64,000 nt of DNA from Alnus glutinosa (taxonomy: Eukaryota > Streptophyta > Magnoliopsida > Fagales > Betulaceae). Each line of letters starts with the position of its first letter. Position 1 is the stretch's first letter. The DNA is taken from assembly GCF_958979055.1 (NCBI RefSeq), contig NC_084897.1, forward strand, positions 22,193,628-22,257,627, in the 5' to 3' direction. The notes beneath the pieces are model-generated. The model was not told where the DNA came from, searched no databases, and worked only from the letters and a program-made list of their open reading frames with translations. The translations under genes were made by a program, and so were the position numbers. Below are positions 35,868 through 47,492 of this stretch, piece by piece.

Positions 35868-36423
35868 TCATTTCTCCTCTTTTGTTCTCTCTCGATCTCA
35901 TTGTAAAAAGATTTTCCCTTCTTGTTTTATTAATCAAGTATATAATGCTTTTCTGGGGATTTTTTTTTTTTAATACTATTATTTAGTGGGGAATTTCCAA
36001 AGTGGAAGTGAAAGCTTGGGAAGAAGAAGCAAGTATGGTATCTTGTAAGAAGAAGCAATGACATTTTATTATATATATGGGGAATAAGCATAAAATTTTC
36101 TCGGAAAAGTTTATCCTCATAAATCAATTACCAAAGATTTATTCCCCCCAAAAACTAATGCATATTTTAGTTGTCATATAGTAATATTAATTGTTTTATC
36201 CTCTCTTTCTCAAAGAAGTTATATTTTATATAGATTTGGCCATAGAATCTATGCTGGCAGACTGAAGAAAGGAATTATAATTTTTGGATTCTTTTATTTA
36301 GGATATTTGTGTGCCAGTAAAGTCTTGAATGAATCATGTTTCAGATTATCTGTAACAACAATTCAAATTCAAAGGATTTTTTGTTACACCATAGAAATTT
36401 TGAATTTTTTATTAATATTAATT

Positions 36424-36836
36424 AGGAAAAAGTACACATACTCCTCTTCAAATTTCTACCACTCTATTTTCAATGTGCTCTTCAAACTATCAATTGTGTC
36501 AATATACTCTTTAAATTATCAAAAAATGTCAATGTCCCCCTAAAGTCAACAAAAAGACAAAAATAACCCTAAAAAAGTTTTAGTAAGACAAATATATCCT
36601 TATAAATTTGAAAAAAAAAAAAACTATAACTCAAAAAAAAAAAAAATTAATTTCTTTTTTTGTTTTATTTTGTTTTTTTAAGAATTTTTATAATTTTACG
36701 AAGGGTATTTTTGTCATTGTGGGGCACATTGACATTATTTGATAGTTTCAGGGAGATATTGACATAATTGATAATTTAGAGGGTATATTGACAATTGAGT
36801 GGTAGTTTAAGGGTTATGTTTATTTCCCTATAAATT
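36424..36836. mobile_element. Palindromic MITE
   Basis: The left end AGGAAAAAGTACACATACTC and the reverse complement of the right end (AGGGAAATAAACATAACCCT) lead into matched blocks (ACTACCACTC, TCAATTGTGTCAATAT, CCCTAAA). The centre is A-rich then T-rich. A one-armed relative occurs at about 32428-32540. The flanking target duplication is not clear. Confidence 0.65.
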
Positions 36837-37317
36837 AATATAATCACAATTACCGCATGAACATTTTGAATTCTTAAGGCTACTTCTATCAGCTTGTAGT
36901 ATTTTCAAATTTATTGTTATCTAGAAATACGGCTTGCACTTTGCAAAGAATACTCTGTAATATAAATTGTTATATATTGTAATACAATTATCGGTCATGG
37001 GTTAACCAAACCGAAACAGTTTTCTCTTTGGGATCCCATTCATTTCTTCCAGCTTCTATTGAATCGGAAAAATTGGGTTTTCTTTCTATCTTCTTCCTTT
37101 TTTTTAAAAATAATAATAATAGTAATAATAATTTATTGATTTTACTGAGTTGCAAATATTTCCTTAGGGTCTAAAAGTGATTGACAAATAGGAGGTTTAT
37201 GTGCCAAACTACACTTAAAATTTTGACGAAAAATGTCTGAGTGCCATCTCGACAACAATAATATTGCGACACGTCTCTTATAATAAAAAAATATATTAAA
37301 ATAGAAGATGTTAAAAT

Positions 37318-37816
37318 CACTACAAAACAATCGCTCATTAGCGTCAACACTTGCCGGAAGCTAAAAGTCCTCAAGTTGACGCTATTGAGTATTAGCGTTC
37401 ACACGTCGACGCTAATAGGTCGACCCAAAAGCTCCAACCCTGATGATCACCAGCGTCGAGTTAGAGGTCGATGCTGATGATGACCCACCAGCATCGACAT
37501 ATGTCGACGCTAATAATATATGTGGTCGACACTAAAGATTGTTGCACATATACCATAAGTCGACGTTGATAGATCTAAATTTAACATTGACACTAATAGT
37601 CTATCATTAGTGTCGATTCTTGTCGACTCTTGAGATACAACATCAACGTCGACCTAAATGTCGACACTGATGGCTACTTATTAACGTCGACAACAGTCGA
37701 TGCTAATAGTGTAATGTCAAAGCTATTTGTATTCTCACCTTAACCCGCGTGCATCAACATTTTTCGCCAAGTTATTAGCGGCGACATATTAGCGTTGACA
37801 TTCACGTTTTGTGATG
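37318..37816. mobile_element. Non-autonomous CACTA-like (En/Spm) element
   Basis: It begins CACTACAAAACAATCG and ends CGTTTTGTGATG, the near reverse complement (CATCACAAAACG). Both subterminal regions and most of the 499-bp interior are filled with degenerate GTCGACGCTAAT units in both orientations (TCGACGCTAAT, ATTAGTGTCGA, TTAGCGTC), as expected for transposase-binding subterminal repeats of CACTA elements. A 3-bp target duplication is not evident, and there is no transposase. One end differs from the CACTA consensus, so it is probably old. Confidence 0.75.
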
Positions 37817-38399
37817 AGAAATAGTATTTTGTACTCTATCAGCTAGGATGACATTCTCAATCTATCATTAAATCAATCTTAATTAAAAAATAAAAAATAA
37901 AAATTCAAAGGTCAAATTGAGTATACCACATCAACTGAAATATATTGAAAAAAAAATGCAAAATAACATTTCTGTTTTCACTATTTTGACTGTCACCTAA
38001 ATATCTTTCCATTTGAAAATTTGAATGGAACCTCGTATTTGTTGTGTGGTAATGCCAATAGCTTTGCAAGTCGATCTGGCGTTGTTTTATTGGTAGATGA
38101 CCATGTTAGCTAATGAAAAGTCAATTATAAACTTAACGGCTTTTATCCTTAAACCAATAGACAGACGAGGTTTCCTGGTTTTTTCCACACTGGATAAAAG
38201 CCCCACTATAGCAGTCCAGAGTCCTTTTTGGATTCTGTTTGTAGGGGATTCACAATATCATTCGTCTCTCTCTCTCACTCTCTATAAACTTTGGCCATTT
38301 TCGCCATTTCTGGATTGATTAATGGTCAGTGGCTTTCAAAGTAAGTATGCCACTAAGTGATCTTATATATTGTTAGTGATCATCCTTGATCAGCATTTT

Positions 38400-38750
38400 T
38401 TTTTTTTTTTTTTTATTTTTTTTATTAGGGTATCCCACAGTACCTATAGCTATGATGTACCTCGTTTGCTGAACGACTGGCTCACACAAGGTGGTAGTCG
38501 ACCCTTCCGAGCGTGGTGACCACTTTGCCAGGAACTGCAGACTAATCCCCAGCCCAATGTCCGACGCCATTCCAGACATTAAGCCTTAAATCGCAAGCTG
38601 ATGGTCAGAGGCCCAAAGACCCCCTACACACAACTTGGGTGGCTGGTTCCAAGAGGGAGTTTGCACCTATGAAGTTTCGAACTCGTGACCTCATGGTTAT
38701 CACACCCTAGAAGCCCAAGCCTTAACCACTAGGCCAACCCCTCGGGGTTC
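38400..38750 (-). mobile_element. tRNA-derived SINE with 13-bp target duplication
   Basis: About 350 bp on the minus strand. The head begins near GGGGTTGGCCTAG and has a pol III A box (TGGCCTAGTGGTTAAGGC, 38719-38736) and B box (GGTCACGAGTTCGAAAC, 38674-38690). A tRNA-unrelated body follows, then an A-rich tail (the T-run at 38400-38427 on the plus strand). Identical flanks TGATCAGCATTTT occur at 38387-38399 and 38751-38763, a perfect 13-bp target-site duplication. The intact duplication and good boxes suggest a fairly recent insertion, probably mobilised by a LINE. It lies within the presumed first intron of the CKI1-like gene. Confidence 0.93.
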
Positions 38751-40959
38751 TGATCAGCATTTTCTCATTCCTTTATTCTCTTAATCGTTTTTATTTCCTT
38801 AATTTTTTCTATATATTGTAATATTTCATTTCATATATTTACTCAAAGTGGTTGTTTAAGAAATATATATATATATTGGTGATCATTCTCCATTTTCCAT
38901 AAAATGTAGATTCTATAGAGGAGAGGTTTCAGCCATCAAAATGAAATCGGCGTCTTAATTTGGTGAACTTCTGCTCAACAATAATATGGCGGCCAGTTTG
39001 TTTTCTCATAATTCTAGTAATTCCCTCGTCAAACTTTTGAAAAAATAATAATAATAAATAATTATTTGATTATTTGGTCTTAGTTTAACTTGTAACATTT
39101 TATTATTTAATTGGCATCCAGGGACTTTCAGCTTTCATGTTCTCACGTCTACTTTTAATGAACAAACAAATTGAAAAGACTATAACCACGGAATCACGTG
39201 AATCACAAAAGAATTCTACTTTGAGGATTGAAACGACGGCAACATTGCTAGTTCCACTAAATTCATCAGCCATGAATTTTGCAAGAGCTTTAAGCTCCTC
39301 TCTAAATGGAACTGATCTCTCATCATTTGATGCCATCCAAACAAAGGTTAGTGGGAGTTATTCCCAAATCTTCCTATTTTATGTTTGCATTAATTTCCAG
39401 TGAAAACAGGAAATTCACCAATTCGATCTAAAGGTTTTTCAATCTTACCATCGATTCTTTTTTTATTTCTTCATTTTTATCCAAGAAAGTCAAACATTTC
39501 CTTTCAAATAAAAAAAAGAAAAAGAAAGTCAAACATTTACAAACTATTTTCTTTAAACTCATTTTATCTTTACGTCGCATCAAAACATTTTTTTGAGAAA
39601 ACAAAAAACACATCCTAAAAAGGGTTATCAAACACCACCATTTGTTTTTTAGAAAATTTGAAAGCTTTTTTCTTATTATTTTTTTAAAAAGTATTTTAAT
39701 TAAATTAAATTGATTCACTTTTGGGATAATCAAAGCAAAGTTTAACCTTAATTCTATAGTTTATCCTCAATTTTAAATAAATATTCTATTTGCTAGGTCT
39801 CACTTGTTAAAGAAAGAGGCTTGGGGGCTAACCTCTAACTGTTTCCCTAATGTTTTTTTAAAAAATACCCCATAAGTTTTTGAAAGTAAATTTTTTACAC
39901 CCTGTTCTTTTTTTTTTTTCCACATCTAAAATATTTTTTTTTTCTTTTTTTTTTTTTTAATTCAAAGATACCTTCCAATATATATAAAAGAGACCAAACA
40001 GATTTTCTAATAATTAAGTCGGGTAGAATTTCTTCCATTCAGGCAAAGTCAGATTCAGACCATTATAGATCACAGCTGCTACAAGGTTACTTAAACAATA
40101 GAAGATGCCTTTACGTTACAAGAGCCTTGCTTGATCTAAGAGAGGGCACACATTCCTACCCGCTTCAGCTTTTGAGACATTGTAATTGGCTTAATTTGTT
40201 AATTGTGTTAATTTTCAGGTTGCACCGACATTGTTTTTAGCACTTTCAACGATTCCATATGTATCACAGGCTTCATATATTGGAACAGATGGATTACTAT
40301 TCTCGTTTTACAAAGACGAGGATCAAATGGTCGCAGTGTTTTCCAACACATCATCTTCTCCGAACTGGTATACTCAGCCAGTTGACCGGGACAGCGGGGA
40401 GTTGTATGGAGCAGCGGTTGCGGCAGACCCAACGGTCACCAGAAACGCAAGCTGGTTTCAACAAGCCTTAAACAGCACAAGAGGCTATTCTTGGTTGGGA
40501 AATGCGTTGAACAAAGCTGAAGATAGCTTGTTTCTTAGCGCCGTGGCCATGGATGGCAGAGGTGTGATTTCCCTCGGTCTCCCGGCAAAAGTGGTTGCCC
40601 AGTTTTTTGCAGCTTTAGAATTCTTCGACGGTGATTTTCACTTGGCTACAAAAGATGGGGAAGTGATTATACAGTCGAGACTGCCGGAGACCCAGATAAC
40701 GGTAAGCAACGACACAGTTTTGCTGCAAAAGGTGAGTCCAAATGGTGACCCCAGAGGTCATGTCGGAAACTTCTCATGTGAGCCGTCCGATGATGGCAGT
40801 TCGGTGCATTTTGAAAGGGAAGTTTCGGGAATGGAGTACGTCTTTTATTGCTCTATCCTTAACATTGCCGGAGTTCAAACGGTATGATTTTTGTTTAATT
40901 ACTTTCTCTGCTCATGGCCTCTGCATTTACCATCACACTTCTAGACAATACGAAATTAA

Positions 40960-41835
40960 AGGGTTGGGTTTAAAAAGATTGACCAGTTTAATTAAATGAG
41001 TTGGGTTAGGATTGATCTATATAGTTTTGTACCTGATGTCTCGACACGACCCGAACCCAATACACAACATAACGACAAGTAATTTTTTATATGGCCTGCG
41101 AACTTGATACGAACTCAATACAAAATTAGAGGATTAAGGTTAAGATATTTGACCTGTTTAATTAAATGGATTGGGTTAGGGTTGGCTTATATAATCTTGG
41201 GATAATTACACCGTTGGTCTTTGGGGTTTGCGATAATTATTTTTCACTTTCTGTGGTTCAAAAAGTTCATGGGAGGTCCTCGTGGTAAATAATAATTACG
41301 AATCACTCTCCGAACTTATTTTTCATCCACTAGGTTAACAGGTTTCGTTAGTCAGCTATATCACACACAATAGGAAGCCGACATGTGTTCATTACAATAA
41401 TAAAAAAAAAATCTAATAAAAATAAAAATAAATATTTGTTTTAAAAAAAATAAAACAAAGGGTGGCCAGGGGTGGGCTTCGGGCCACCCCTTTGTATTTT
41501 TTTTTAAAAAAAAACAAATATATATATATTTTAATAGTTTTATTAGATTTTATATTTTTTATTGTAATGAACACGGGTCGGCTTCCTATTAGATGTAACA
41601 TGGCTAACTAACAGAATTTGTTAACTTTTGAATAAAAAATATGTTCAGGGACTGATTTGTAATTATTGTTTTTCATGATGACCTCCCATGAACTTTTTGA
41701 ACTACAGGGAATGAAAAATAATTATAGCCAATCCAGAGACTAACGGTGCAATTATTCCTATAATCTTATGTCCATGTTTCGACACGACTCGAACCCAACA
41801 CATGAACATAAATTGCCACCCCTACTGACCAGGAT
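40960..41835. repeat. Older repeat with GGGTTGGGTT blocks, split by a Mutator-like insertion
   Basis: Direct repeated blocks AAATGAGTTGGGTTAGG and AAATGGATTGGGTTAGGGTTGG, with CGACACGACCCGAACCCAA and CGACACGACTCGAACCCAA on either side of the element at 41199-41758, show that one older repeat was interrupted. Related wording (AACGGGTTGAC, GGTTAACCC) appears at about 63580-63830. Family unknown. Confidence 0.5.
41199..41758. mobile_element. Mutator-like fold-back MITE with 9-bp target duplication
   Basis: 560 bp. The ends GGGATAATTACACCGTTGGT and (reverse complement) GGAATAATTGCACCGTTAGT open long terminal inverted repeats that reach nearly to the centre, which contains GGGTGGCC/GGCCACCC. The flanks TATAATCTT at 41190-41198 and 41759-41767 are identical, a perfect 9-bp target duplication typical of Mutator superfamily insertions. 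It carries no transposase. It sits in the intron between the sensor and membrane exons of the CKI1-like gene. Confidence 0.88.
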
Positions 41836-44800
41836 ATGACAAAGTTCGTGTTCTATGGTAATGTAAGACTGCAACCCGCCAACTACTTTGCTCATACAAT
41901 TTATCTGAAGTTAATTTCCTCTGTAGTCATTTCTTTGAACTCATAAAGGAAACGTCAGAGTTTTCTCTATTTTTGGGAGATTTTTGTATCCAAGACATGA
42001 GGATTTGTTATCCGTTTGTCTAATGATGTTCCAATATATATTTCTGAGGTGTATGTTTTGGCTTTTCCCAACAACAGAATAATAAGCCTTATCCAACGAA
42101 ACAGCAAGATCTCGGTCATGCTTCTTATGATTCTGTTTGTTTTCACGGTTATCTCGCTTTGTGTCTTCTTGTTCTTAATAGTTAGAACAGCAAAGAGAGA
42201 AATGTTCTTATGTGCTGCCCTTATTAAACGTACAAATGGATGCAACTCAACAAGCAGAGCGCAAGAGCATGAATAAAAGCCACGCCTTTGCAGGAGCAAC
42301 TCATGATATTCGTGCTTCAATTCTTTGGCAGCTATCACTGGTTTGATAGAGCTTTGCAGTCGAGATTGTAATCCTGACACAGTTTTAGAGGGAAACTTAG
42401 CACAGATCAATACTTGCACAAAAGACCTTCTTGGTAACTGTTATGCTTTGGGTTAGTTTTAATTATTTAATTTATATTCTAACACTTTGTTTATGTGTGA
42501 GCTCAAACTCCTCATTAATTAAAGAGACCCAACACGTGTAATATTTAACTAAAGTAGAAGATGAATTGATGGAGAAAATGTTCGAACTTAAGACCTTTAG
42601 ATATGATACTATATTAAATCATCACTTGTTTTAAAAATTTAAGCTAATAAGAAATGATTAATTTTAAGCATTCAATTTATATACTAAGATTTATGCAACC
42701 CAAAAAAGAGAAAGAAAAAGAGAGTAATAATATAAACCAAGGTCATTAAAATAGATTGCTTCCAAGGACAAGTGTTAAATCATCTCAATTTGTGTGAATA
42801 TTGTAAAAACATGCTCGATCAGTACTTGTGTATATAAGTTTATAACTGTTTAATTTGGAACGACCTTGGGGATTTGTAATTTTGTAGAACCTTTCATTTT
42901 CTCATGGAAGTTACTTTTGGAACAAATTACTCTATTGTTAGCCAATCAGACTCACATGACTTGAATTTTCTAGCATTTTTTTAGCCATAAAAGAGGAACT
43001 ATTTGGGAGTGAGAAATTGCTTATCTTTACAACTGTTTGATTTATATAAATGGTTCAGGCTTATTGAATTCAGTTCTGGATACAAGTAAGATTGAAGCTG
43101 GAAAAATGCAACTGGAAGAAGAAGAATTCAACTTGGCTCAGCTCCTTGAGGATGTGGTGGATATGTTCCATCCTATGGCCATGAAGAAAGGTGTTGACGT
43201 TGTGCTTGATCCTTGCGATGGCTCAGTTGCCAAATCATGCCATGTTAGAGGGGACAGAGGAAAGCTTAAGCAGATCCTATGCAACTTACTTAGTAATGCT
43301 GTGAAGTTTACTTCAGAAGGTCACATCACAGTTCGTGCAACTGTCCAGGAAACAAGTTTGGAAAATGTCATAATGGCTTCTAATTGCAGTACGTTGTTGG
43401 ATTGTTTGTGCCAGGTTTGTTCCAAAAACAAGAAAGGTTTAAATGATATGGATGCCCTTCGAACAGCTCAACAAGCTCCCAATCTCACTGAATTTGTCAT
43501 TGAGGTGGATGATACGGGTTTGGGAGTTCCTAAAGACAAGCGAAAATCTGTTTTTGAATTCTATAATCAGGTTGAGGAAACATCTTTTGGCCAAGAAGGA
43601 TCTGGTTTGGGACTTGGTATTGTTCAATCTTTGGTAAGTAATACAGATAAATATGCAGTTGATGCAATGAAAGACTTTGCCATGTTTGTTTTTGCCTTTG
43701 TTTTCTATCTTTCGTTTTGTCGTACGTTAACAAACAATTTGAAATACAAAATGCTCTTCAAAATATAAGAACAGTTTGACATTTATGTCATATCAGAACA
43801 CTTTATTCAAATAAAAAACAGAGAACACTTCCCAAAAACCAGTTTTCTATCTTTTGCTTCCTTTTGAAAGTGAATGTTGCTTTGATTTGCTAAATCTTGT
43901 TGTGTTTATGCTGTAGGTGCGTCTGATGGGTGGAGATATAAGAATCATTGACAAAGAGCCTGGTGAAAGAGGCACCTGCTTCAACATCAGTATCAAACTT
44001 CCCACATATGAAGCAGAATCAGCTGACGCTACAGAAGAATTCCCTGGAACGCACAATGATCGCTGCCCTGCAAATGGATTTCAATCTCTTGCATTACTTC
44101 GTGGCGGTTCGCCTAAACTGGATAATCTCATGTAGTACTTCTTATAGCAGGTGATGAACGGAGGAAAGTTTTGCTGAAGTACATTGAAAGCTTAAACATA
44201 AAGGTGTCATATGTAAAGCAAGGGAAAAATCTACTCCCACAACTGGAGAGAATAAAGCAGAAGCTGGACATCTCCTATTTCAGCTTCTTAGAGAAAACCC
44301 AGATGGGTTCACTTGATTTCCTGAACAAAACTGCATCTTTCAACTCTGATTCCGAAGCAAATTATGTGCCTTCATGCAGCAACTCCAAGAGTTCATCTGC
44401 CGGCATCATGCTTGTAGTGATTGATGCCGGCGCCGGTCCTTTCTCCGAGCTATCTTCAGCTGTGGTTAACTTCAGGAAAGACATTCAGAATTCAAGGTGT
44501 AAGGTTGTCTGGTTGGATCATCCAACCGACCATGTTGCTCATTCAGAAGACCCTCCATATGATCACATTGTGTATAAGCCTTTGCACGGCTCACGCTTAT
44601 ATCAAGTGCTGGGATTAATACCTGAACTGAAGAGATTCAATTTACCGGAGTTAGTAGACAACAATTCTTTGAATGAATTCAGCTGTAAAGTTCTTGAGCT
44701 GGGGGAGTCTTCATCTCATCAGATGGTAATACATAGACATGATGAGAGAAGCACTGAATCCACTGATAATAAGCCTTTGGATGGGAAGAAAGTTCTGCTT

Positions 44801-45213
44801 GTTGAAGATAATCCGGTGTCACGCCGGGTGACTACATGTAATCTCTGTAAACTTGGCGCAAACGTGGAGATCTGTGAGAATGGAAAGGAGGCCTTTGATC
44901 AAATCTGCAAACTCTTTAGTGATCAGAGAAAGGAAGGACCCTCCAATTCTCTCCCTTATGACTATGTTTTTATGGATTGTGAGGTAATTTTCCAAACCAA
45001 ATCTCAACTTTATTTTCATTTTGCAAAAATACAAACTTGCACCTTTAATCACTCATTAGAGAATTTTGGAAGTTTTCCAGTTAACAATAGGATTAACAGA
45101 TGTCATTATAAAAAGATGTCACTTGCACTAACAAAAATGTCAGTTTAATAGACTCGTTTTTTATTTACAGATTCATAAATGCAGTTCATTTTCTACATAA
45201 CTAATAATACATA

Positions 45214-45638
45214 GGGGAAACCCTTTGAATTGTCGCCGCTTTTGCAATTATCCCCTTAAACTTCAAAAACTCTTAATTTAGTGTATCAATATTTTAATTT
45301 TTTTTTTCTTAATTTCACCCGTCCGTTAGAATTTTCTCTTAAATTCTATCAAAATTCTCAAAATACTCATATATATATTAAAAAGAACTATTAAAAAATT
45401 TCAAAGATTCAAGCATGGATATTTTTGCGAATTCCGTTAAATCTTGACCAATGCTTAAATCTTTGCAATTTTTCTCCTAAAAAAATGGAGGGGTATTTTG
45501 AAAATCCTAACGGAGGGAGGAATTGAAAATATTGAAAAATTGATACACTAAATTAAGATTTTCTCTTTTTTTTTTTGTAATTTAGAGTGGTAATTACAAT
45601 TGTAATAGAAGTTCGGGAGGTTTAAGTGAAGTTTCTCC
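45214..45638. mobile_element. Mutator-like MITE in the last intron of the CKI1-like gene
   Basis: 425 bp. The ends GGGGAAACCCTTTGAATTG and (reverse complement) GGAGAAACTTCACTTAAACC lead into matched TTAATTTAGTGTATCAAT arms. The flanks TAATACATA (45205-45213) and TTATACATA (45639-45647) agree at 8 of 9 positions. Inner blocks such as TTTTTGCGAATTCCGTTAAA also occur in the element at 47330-47760. Confidence 0.8.
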
Positions 45639-46137
45639 TTATACATATGATTTATTTTTTGGTGACATTTAATGAATTTAAATTGTATTTGTGAATTCAG
45701 ATGCCGATAATGAATGGATTTGAAGCAACAAGACTGATACGGATAGAGGAACAAAAGCATGGCACCCATATACCTATTATTGCATTGACAGCCCACATAG
45801 ACCCAGAGCTAGTAAGCAACATGTTTCAATATGGGATGGATTTACATTTATCAAAGCCATTGCAACAGGACAAGCTGTTGCAAGTAATCCAATCTATCGA
45901 CAATAAACGATAAACAAAACATTAATTGGATCTATTTTCCTCATTTATTTATTTGTGGGATTAGGTCATTGTCACTAGCAATCATTTTTGCTCAATACAT
46001 TTAATTTTGTAGGTAGCATAGCATTCAAATAAATTAAAATTTGTGTTTTCTCTAAGTAAAGGTTTTTAAGTCTTTTCTTCTTGGCCTATTGTTTATTTTC
46101 TGTTTTGTATTTGTTAGAATGTCAATTAAATGATTTA

Positions 46138-46675
46138 GGATCTATTTGAAATTGCGTTGGGAAATACAGCTTTTGTCTACAAAGCCCCGCTATTGAAAAG
46201 CTATTACATACCTGTTTGATAACTACATGTCTAAAGTGCTTTTTGAATATTATTGATGTTTGGTAACAAAACTAAAAAAGTGCTTTTAGTTGCAAAAATG
46301 AGCTCCTAGGCAGCCTCAGCTTGGGTCTCCCTCCCTCTGAAGCAACTCCAACCACAGCAACAAGAAAGACAGAACGAAGGGTTGGGTAAAGATGTTTCTA
46401 AAGGGGCACGGTTGTAATTATGTGAAACTGGTATGGATATTTTTGTCAGTTAATAAGTTTAATTTTAATGAAAACTACGGCGTGCATTTTCTCTAGGAAG
46501 TCGTTTAAGCAAAATCCTCGTTTATTTTTGAGCTTTCAGCAAAACGTGGTTCCAAGGTTTCTGGATCTCAAAAGCTCTTTGAGGTTTTTTTACCAAACAG
46601 GCACAAAGTTCTTGAAACGGGCTTTTGGGGTATTAAACGCACTTTTAGGCTCATCAAACGCACATTCAAATAGTT
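46138..46675. mobile_element. hAT-like palindromic MITE
   Basis: The arms CTATTTGAAATTGCGTTG and (reverse complement) CTATTTGAATGTGCGTTT, with further matches such as AAAAGTGCTTTTAG / AAACGCACTTTTAGG and ACCTGTTTGATAAC / ACCAAACAGGC, form a long imperfect palindrome around a less symmetrical 150-bp centre. The 'AAACAGGC' ends are common in plant hAT MITEs. Confidence 0.6.
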
Positions 46676-46805
46676 ATTTAACATGTTATTAGATCGAGAT
46701 ATGATATATTATCACTTCAAGATATAATTTTTTTGTCTACCTTTGTTCAAAGTGATCAAGAGTTGTGTCTTGAAGTGACAAAAGATCATATCTCTATTAG
46801 AGCGG

Positions 46806-46935
46806 GAAAAATGATTCTTTCACAACTCTTTTGCACAACTTCCACACAACCAAAACACATTGATGGAACTCATGTATGGTTGTGTCTTGATTGTATGAAA
46901 GTTGTGTAAAATGAGTTATACAAGAATCACCCCAT
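46806..46935. mobile_element. Short MITE, 130 bp
   Basis: The left arm AATGATTCTTTCACAACTC then TTTGCACAACTT pairs with the right arm, whose reverse complement reads TGATTCTTGTATAACTCATT then TTACACAACTT. The centre is ACCAAAACACATTGATGG. Non-coding. Confidence 0.65.
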
Positions 46936-47329
46936 TAAAGCAGAGATCGTAAATTCGAAGTCCGACATTCGAACTAAACTACCCAACAAAAGGACTCTAG
47001 AGACATATAGAGATAAGATCTTCAATGGACTTCCCCAGAAACTGTGTCTAGATGTGCTCTGTCTCGTGTGATTATTGGAAAGAAGGATGACACTCCTCAC
47101 CTACCTTGTGCCAAACGCTTCACCTAACTTCCATGGAGTGTCACACTCCCTTTGACACACTGTATGTGTTCTGCCTAATATATAGATTTTCCTGACATAA
47201 AGGGCAAAGTTTGGAAATGTGTGCTAATATCAGTTAGAATGCTTGTGGATTATTTGCAATGTTCGGAAATGTATACTAACGGTAATGGAGTTGTTAGAGT
47301 AACAAAGAAAGTTATTTGAAAACCTTCAT

Positions 47330-47457
47330 TTACCTCTTAATTTTTTTTATCACTTTTGTAATCATACTTTTAAACTTTAAAAATTGTCAATTTAGTGTAT
47401 CAAATTTTAAATTTTAACATTTCGTTAGAATTTTCTGTTAAATCTGGCCAAAATTCT

Positions 47458-47492
<35 letters not shown>

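Larger units (their letters stand above)
35868..38321. other. Spacer downstream of USP, with MITE and CACTA-like element
   Basis: No gene was seen. It contains a palindromic MITE (36424-36836) and a CACTA-like non-autonomous element (37318-37816). A promoter-like CTCTATAAACT at about 38279-38289 precedes the short open start ATGGTCAGTGGC at 38322, followed by a perfect donor (AAAGTAAGT). This could be a first exon of the CKI1-like gene. Confidence 0.45.
39122..45913 (+). pseudogene. CKI1-like hybrid histidine kinase, reading frame interrupted
   Basis: It matches CKI1, a plasma-membrane sensor kinase that feeds the cytokinin phosphorelay (AHP, then ARR) without binding cytokinin; in Arabidopsis it is needed in the female gametophyte. 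Exon-like blocks: 39122-39346, 40219-40881, 42049-42433, 43059-43633, 43917-44983 and 45701-45913. They encode the extracytosolic sensor region, a membrane segment (VMLLMILFVFTVISLCVFLF), the phosphoacceptor box (HDIR, His at 42302), the N box (LKQILCNLLSNAVKFT), G boxes (VDDTGLGVP, GSGLGLGIVQSL) and a receiver domain (LLVEDN, phosphoacceptor Asp at 44975, LSKPL). Three frame breaks are seen: about 4 extra bases near 42229-42232, about 5 extra near 42317-42322, and one base lacking near 44129. The first two cancel. The usual first membrane-spanning exon was not found; a short candidate exon (ATG 38322) lacks it. All splice borders are intact, so the decay is recent, or the breaks are assembly errors. 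Confidence 0.8.

Noticed and set aside
41967-42419. 150-codon minus-strand open frame
   Set aside because: It lies antisense to the membrane and H-box exon of the CKI1-like gene, whose sense translation matches the family. No domain was recognised in the antisense frame.
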